From positions 1-64,000 of the forward strand of contig JALRBJ010000001.1 in assembly GCA_023257815.1 (NCBI GenBank): 64,000 nucleotides of DNA, written 5' to 3'. Source of the stretch: Candidatus Saccharimonadia bacterium (GTDB taxonomy: Bacteria; Patescibacteriota; Saccharimonadia; Saccharimonadales; Saccharimonadaceae). This document shows, in pieces, positions 60,103-64,000 of this stretch (the first letter of the stretch is position 1; each line of letters starts with the position of its first letter). The notes beneath the pieces were generated by a model. The model was not told where the DNA came from. It saw only the letters and a list, made by a program, of their open reading frames with translations, and searched no databases. The position numbers and the translations under genes were made by a program.

Positions 60103-62528
60103 TGTTTAACTATACGGCTCCTCGTGCTTCTAAGGCACGGCTTGCTGTGCAATTTCAGGGATTACCTATTTGGACAGTAGGCATAATTGCATTTTTTTTG
60201 GTTGCAAGCGGAATTATCCTCATTGGTCTAATGATCTCATTAGGTTGGTTACTAATTGGGCTATCGGCTTGGCCAATTATGATCATAGTGTGGGCGAGAG
60301 GGGAGCTTACGAATATAGCAATTCATCCAAATGGAGGATCAATTGAAGATATTTTAGAGGCTGGTGTTTTAGCACATCTACCAAAGCAGCCAACACCGAG
60401 TGACATTGCTATTGCTGTTGCACACACAAGGACAGGTATGTTTTTTGCAGTGCGTTTCGGGATAACGCCGAATTTCTTGCAGCAAATTAGTTCAAAGGAA
60501 CAGTCAGCAACCGATAAAGTGTGGCAAGATGCCATGGCTGTACATGCGGAGTTTGGGGGAAGTGAACTTACGGCAGGTATGTTGATCTGCGCATTAATCC
60601 AACAATTCCCCGAGTATGAAAGTCTGCTTGCTCATAATCATATAAATCTTGAAGATGTTAAAAAGGGCATATTATGGAAGCGCCGAATTGATGACACAAT
60701 ACAAGATCATCAAAAAGTGCGGCATACTGGGGGTATTGGTCGTGATTGGTCATTCGGTTATACTCCGCTTTTATCACGCCTAGGTGTAAACGTTAGCCAA
60801 CAGGTTGCTGATGGCTCGGTAACGGCTGATATTGAATCTCATAGGGAAGTCTTAGATAAGTTAATAGACACCTTCTCATCGAATGGTCGTCAAAATGCCA
60901 CTTTGATCGGGAACAATGGTGTGGGTAAGACTACGATCGTGCATGCCTTTGCGAGTGAGCTCCTTGACGCATCCTCTAATGTGCCTAGTAGTTTAAAGTT
61001 TCGTCAAGTAGTAATGCTTGATGCAGCTTCTTTAATATCGGCTGCACCCGGCCGTGGCCAGCTGGAAGACTTGATAATGCAAGTACTTGGTGAAGCGTAT
61101 GCAGCTAAAAATGTAATCATCTGCCTTGACAATGCGCAGTTGTTCTTTGAAGAAGGCATGGGGTCGGTGGACATCGCTAATGTCCTACTTCCAATTATAG
61201 AAGCTGGTCGCCTGCGATTAATACTCACTATGGATGAGCAGCGTTATCTTCAAATCAGCCAACGTAACAGTGCCCTTGCTAATGCATTGAATCGTATAAA
61301 TGTAGTAGCAACAAACGAAGCAGAAACCATAACAGTGATGCAATATCAATTAATAATCAATGAATATGTACGAAAAGTGACCTATACGTATCAATCGCTT
61401 GAGGAGACGTATCGATTGAGTGAACGGTATGTTCATGATCTAGCTATGCCAGGCCGAGCCTTAAAGTTACTTGAATCAGCAGCCAGCTATAGTGAAAATG
61501 GACTTGTAACCATTAATTCCGTGCAGATGGCTATAGAACAAACTATCGGAGTAAAGGTTAGTACAGCTTCAGATGAAGATGAGCGTGAGAAGCTGCTTAA
61601 TCTTGAAGATTTGATTCATCAGCGGATGATTAATCAAACCAAAGCAGTAAGTGTGGTGAGTGATGCGTTGCGTCGTGCTAGGGCTGGCGTACGCAATCAG
61701 AATCGGCCAATTGGTACCTTCTTATTCTTAGGGCCGACTGGTGTGGGCAAGACTGAGCTTGCAAAGGCATTAGCGGATGTATATTTTGATGGCGAAGACC
61801 GTATGATTCGTCTTGATTTGAACGAGTATGTTCGTAACGAGGATGTAGCGCGTTTGATCGCTGACGGAGCGGATGACCCAACTAGCTTAACTGCCCAAGC
61901 AATGAAGCAACCGTTTAGTGTGGTGCTGTTGGATGAGATTGAAAAGGCGCATCCGAACGTACTTACTACGTTACTTCAACTGTTAGATGAAGGTGTTCTA
62001 CGTGATATAAAAAACCGTGAAATTTCATTCCGCGACACTATAGTTATTGCCACGAGTAATGCTGGTGCAGATCGCATTTGCGAATACATTGAACGCGGTC
62101 ATTCCATGGAACAGTTTGAGCAGCAATTTATAGATGAGCTGATTAATTCAAATCAATTTAAACCTGAATTTTTAAACCGATTCGACGAAATTGTAACATT
62201 TACCCCACTTGGAAAGACTGAACTTCTGCAAGTTGTGGACTTGATGGTTAAGGGTGTCAACAAGACGTTGGCTCTGCAAAAGATCAACGTTGAAGTCGAA
62301 CCAAGAGCTAAGGAATTATTAGTCGAAAAGGGCTACGATCCACGCCTAGGTGCTCGGCCGATGCGTCGTGTTATTCAGCGTGTCGTTGAAAACAATGTCG
62401 CTAAAGCAATCCTTGCTGGTAGCGTTAAGCCTGGATCAACGATTACAATTTCAGCAGCCGAAGTTGAAGATACGATGGGTAAAGCTGAAAAAGCCCAAGC
62501 AATTGAGCAAGAAAGCTCTAGAGAGTAG
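60102..62528 (+). CDS. Membrane-anchored Clp AAA+ ATPase (ClpC/ClpB-like)
   Basis: 808 residues. Two N-terminal TM helices (about 20-63: LPIWTVGIIAFFLVASG …), a Clp-N-like helical domain (about 70-210), AAA+ 1 with Walker A LIGNNGVGKTTI near 270 but a degenerate Walker B (CLDNAQLF near 341, no D-E), and AAA+ 2 with intact GPTGVGKTELAKAL near 544, LLDEIEKAHPNVL near 609, ATSNAGADRI, arginine finger FLNRFDE and the GYDPRLGARPMRRVIQ sensor 2. Likely a membrane unfoldase; a ClpP-binding loop is not evident. Starts in the preceding stop (TAATG); an ATG three codons earlier is possible. Confidence 0.88.
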   Translation: MFNYTAPRASKARLAVQFQGLPIWTVGIIAFFLVASGIILIGLMISLGWLLIGLSAWPIMIIVWARGELTNIAIHPNGGSIEDILEAGVLAHLPKQPTPSDIAIAVAHTRTGMFFAVRFGITPNFLQQISSKEQSATDKVWQDAMAVHAEFGGSELTAGMLICALIQQFPEYESLLAHNHINLEDVKKGILWKRRIDDTIQDHQKVRHTGGIGRDWSFGYTPLLSRLGVNVSQQVADGSVTADIESHREVLDKLIDTFSSNGRQNATLIGNNGVGKTTIVHAFASELLDASSNVPSSLKFRQVVMLDAASLISAAPGRGQLEDLIMQVLGEAYAAKNVIICLDNAQLFFEEGMGSVDIANVLLPIIEAGRLRLILTMDEQRYLQISQRNSALANALNRINVVATNEAETITVMQYQLIINEYVRKVTYTYQSLEETYRLSERYVHDLAMPGRALKLLESAASYSENGLVTINSVQMAIEQTIGVKVSTASDEDEREKLLNLEDLIHQRMINQTKAVSVVSDALRRARAGVRNQNRPIGTFLFLGPTGVGKTELAKALADVYFDGEDRMIRLDLNEYVRNEDVARLIADGADDPTSLTAQAMKQPFSVVLLDEIEKAHPNVLTTLLQLLDEGVLRDIKNREISFRDTIVIATSNAGADRICEYIERGHSMEQFEQQFIDELINSNQFKPEFLNRFDEIVTFTPLGKTELLQVVDLMVKGVNKTLALQKINVEVEPRAKELLVEKGYDPRLGARPMRRVIQRVVENNVAKAILAGSVKPGSTITISAAEVEDTMGKAEKAQAIEQESSRE

Positions 62529-62805
62529 TCGCAGACAATCGCTTATTGCGACGTCGAATATATACTTGTGTTAGCCCAAAAAGTGCCAGGTAAGCTGTGA
62601 GCGTAATGCAGCGAACACCAAGTGGCTTATCAATCAATAAGATAACTCCTGCACTAATGCCTACAGTTGTTACTAGGATATTGATTCTGTTAAACATCTT
62701 TGAAATTTGCACACCAAAAGCGGCGGCAATCGTAGAAACCACTGTAGCAACGATAGAGATTACTAGGAGTGCAACGTGTATGGCTATAAGCATGTGTATC
62801 ATCAT
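62518..62805 (-). CDS. Small three-TM membrane protein
   Basis: 95 residues: three hydrophobic stretches (about 4-30, 42-60 and 66-82) and a basic tail (YIRRRNKRLSATTL). Convergent with the Clp gene and overlapping its end by 11 nt. TATACT ends 5 nt before the first ATG; the next codon is also ATG. Function unknown. Confidence 0.65.
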   Translation of the reverse strand: MMIHMLIAIHVALLVISIVATVVSTIAAAFGVQISKMFNRINILVTTVGISAGVILLIDKPLGVRCITLTAYLALFGLTQVYIRRRNKRLSATTL

Positions 62806-62871
62806 TATTCAGTATAGCTGAGTATGGTTCGTTTATGAATATCAATAAATCGCCTATAGTTCAATCAAAAT

Positions 62872-62897
62872 GAAAATGCCCCCTCCAGGGCACTTTC
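62872..62897 (-). terminator. Terminator downstream of orphan gene D
   Basis: Minus strand: GAAAGTGCCC, loop TGGAGG, GGGCATTTTC (one mismatch in ten), followed by ATTTTGATT. About 40 nt after the gene's stop, with a small preceding dyad ATTTC-CC-GAAAT. Confidence 0.8.
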
Positions 62898-62939
62898 ATT
62901 TCGGGAAATGCCTAAGAGGGGGTGGGGTGAGAGGCCGTC

Positions 62940-63452
62940 TCAGATGAGCTGGGTCTCACCGCGTAGCGCAGCCAGGCACTTGGTGCGGAGCTGTGCGCCG
63001 GCCGTGGGATCAGTGACCTTGTAGCCACCGAGCCTGGTGTCGTCCGGCTGCATTCCGGGTCCGCCGCTGGACTCCAGGAAGGCATCGATGATGCCGGCTT
63101 GGAGACCCTGAATCGCCTGGTCGCGCGTCCAGGTGTAGAACAGACCGTCGGCGGGGTTGCGGACTTCCTCGAGCATCTGCATCATTCGCCAGAACCGCGC
63201 CTCTTCAGCGTAGTTGCTGAACGGCAGTAGATCCATGCCGAACCGGTAGCGGAACACGTTGCCGCGCTTCATCAGCTTGATGGACAACTCCGCATCGCCG
63301 ACGTTGTAGTGGCAGATGATGGTGCCGGCACCGTAGGACTCGGTGCTGACCTCGATCGAGCTGCTGGGCTTCGACCAGCGGACGATGTGGCGGATGAGTC
63401 CGTTCAGAGACACGATGTCTCCCGGATAGAACTTCTCGATTGTGTCGCTCAT
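62940..63452 (-). CDS. Unknown GC-rich orphan gene D
   Basis: 170 residues, soluble. The N-terminal half is strand-rich and reads GDIVSLNGLIRHIVRW, SIEVSTESYGAGTIICHYNVG and RYRFGMDLLPFSNYAEEARFW in turn. The second half is helical with TRDQAIQGLQAGIIDAFLES and a Gly/Pro linker. No recognised family. It is the most GC-rich gene in the window. GAGAGG precedes the ATG by 6 nt. Single-gene unit with a consensus-like promoter, leader and terminator. Confidence 0.76.
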   Translation of the reverse strand: MSDTIEKFYPGDIVSLNGLIRHIVRWSKPSSSIEVSTESYGAGTIICHYNVGDAELSIKLMKRGNVFRYRFGMDLLPFSNYAEEARFWRMMQMLEEVRNPADGLFYTWTRDQAIQGLQAGIIDAFLESSGGPGMQPDDTRLGGYKVTDPTAGAQLRTKCLAALRGETQLI

Positions 63453-63550
63453 GAGAACCTCTCTGGGTGGGTGCGAGGGCTAAAAGGTAGCCCTAAGGCC
63501 TATCAGGGGACTGATCTCTACATAATAGCATAAATACCATAAAATGTCAA
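63453..63550 (-). promoter_or_regulatory. Promoter and structured leader of orphan gene D
   Basis: Minus strand: TTGACA (63550-63545), 17 nt, TATTAT (63527-63522). Leader about 63 nt with two hairpins: ATCAG-TCCC-CTGAT close to the 5' end, and AGGGCTA-CCTTT-TAGCCCT; then the Shine-Dalgarno GAGAGG. Confidence 0.82.
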
Positions 63551-63595
63551 TAAAAAGCATAATCTTATAACACCATCTGATGTACGAAGCTGGAA

Positions 63596-64000
63596 CTAAA
63601 TTAATTCATCAATTAGATCTGCCGATAGCTTCTCGGTGATGATGTTTGCGTCGGATAGCTCACTTGCATCATGAGTATTTAAAACAGCTATTGAAAACAT
63701 TCCAGCAGCTTTTGCTGCTCTAAGCCCACTGGGAGCATCTTCAATAACAATACATTCTTGCGGAGTGACACCAAGAGCTGATGCTCCCTTTAGGTAACCC
63801 TCAGGATCTGGTTTCCCGTTAGTGACATCATCTCCTGCTACGATTTCGGTAAAGTAGTCAGTTAATTCTAGCCCTGCTAATACCGACCTTGCCTCATTTT
63901 TCATCGAGCTCGTAACGACCGCTAATGCGACGCCCCTCAGCGCTGCAGCTGTGATAAATTCGTTCACACCAGGGTATCCTCGAATACCACCAGAAGCTAG
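63596..64000 (-). CDS. HAD-superfamily phosphatase/phosphomutase, 5' end beyond window
   Basis: The reading frame continues past the right edge; the first codons visible are LASGGIRGYPGVNEF, a match to the P-G-V-x-E-x block after the HAD cap domain. Later AVVTSSMKNEARSVL (motif II Ser/Thr), AGDDVTNGKPDPEGYLKGASALG (motif III Lys) and CIVIEDAPSGLRAAKAAGM (motif IV acids) are intact. Resembles beta-phosphoglucomutase/GS1-like phosphatases. The catalytic DxD is outside the window. A 143-nt gap to the right of gene D holds gene D's promoter. Confidence 0.9.
   Translation of the reverse strand, partial: LASGGIRGYPGVNEFITAAALRGVALAVVTSSMKNEARSVLAGLELTDYFTEIVAGDDVTNGKPDPEGYLKGASALGVTPQECIVIEDAPSGLRAAKAAGMFSIAVLNTHDASELSDANIITEKLSADLIDELI

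Noticed and set aside
60102-62528. Calling the Clp protein a disaggregase ClpB
   Set aside because: No long coiled-coil M-domain is evident between the AAA+ modules, so a ClpC-like label is safer.
1-64000. Alternative genetic code with UGA read as glycine, as in some CPR lineages
   Set aside because: Many well-identified genes end in TGA at the expected length (gatD, tsaE, pbp1A, ruvA) and their conserved glycines are not encoded by TGA.
1-64000. CRISPR arrays, insertion sequences, prophage
   Set aside because: No regularly spaced repeats, transposase, integrase or phage structural genes were seen.

Overview
The window reads as chromosomal DNA of a Patescibacteria/CPR bacterium, most likely a Candidatus Saccharibacteria (TM7) relative. 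That rests on gene content recognised from sequence, not on a search: a reduced but cell-wall-equipped gene set (MurJ, class A PBP, MurT/GatD), a one-operon type IV pilus machine (PilB, PilC, PilM, PilN, PilO), ComEC, standard-code use of TGA as stop, very tight gene packing, moderate-to-low G+C and no rRNA. No phage, IS element or CRISPR array is visible.

Layout. 1-3.2 kb: a possible gene remnant, then a PadR / HAAS-pentapeptide / ABC-exporter operon on the minus strand. 3.3-5.9 kb: a small partner gene, a Y-family polymerase, a 57-aa membrane protein and tilS. 6-11.3 kb: ftsH, murJ, lepA. 11.3-13.4 kb: a multi-TM protein and an adenylate-kinase-like enzyme on the minus strand. 13.4-24.5 kb: a dispersed heat-shock regulon (hrcA-TM protein-grpE, dnaK, dnaJ). 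Each unit has a CIRCE operator and dnaK has two. Between them lie two six-hairpin-glycosidase-like proteins, a MerR-SDR pair and a GlcD-type flavoprotein. 24.5-27.8 kb: two ATP-grasp ligases (one RimK), a RimB-like retropepsin and an unknown 313-aa protein. 27.8-33.1 kb: membrane protein, tRNA-Lys, NUDIX, comEC, yebC and a surface lamin-tail protein. 33.1-41.5 kb: recombination genes (ruvC, ruvA, ruvB, recA, recX) with pbp1A, a PPC-domain gene, a PH-domain protein and a prepilin. 41.5-47.6 kb: pilus operons. 47.7-51 kb: an ATP-citrate-lyase-like pair plus GNAT. 51-54.2 kb: tsaE, tsaB, rny and a membrane protein. 54.2-56.7 kb: two unusual GC-rich genes, an MFS-like protein and tRNA-Pro. 56.7-64 kb: bcp, a phosphatase, gatD-murT, a membrane-anchored Clp ATPase, another GC-rich gene and a HAD gene cut by the right edge.

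Two systematic features stand out. First, most first-in-operon genes look leaderless: a TATAAT/TATACT box sits only 5-10 nt before the start codon. Operon-internal genes more often carry Shine-Dalgarno sites. Second, four isolated minus-strand genes (18828-19136, 54306-54641, 54882-55211, 62940-63452) break this rule. They are GC-rich and monocistronic, with a -35/-10 promoter at exactly 17-bp spacing, a 58-105 nt leader containing hairpins, a good Shine-Dalgarno site and, downstream, a hairpin. None of the four proteins is recognisable. They are the best candidates here for something undescribed, followed by the ATP-grasp/RimB/RimK cluster and a structured RNA in front of pbp1A.

No gene-free stretch exceeds 300 bases; the longest (about 230-240 bases) are the rny leader and the 54642-54881 region, both described below.
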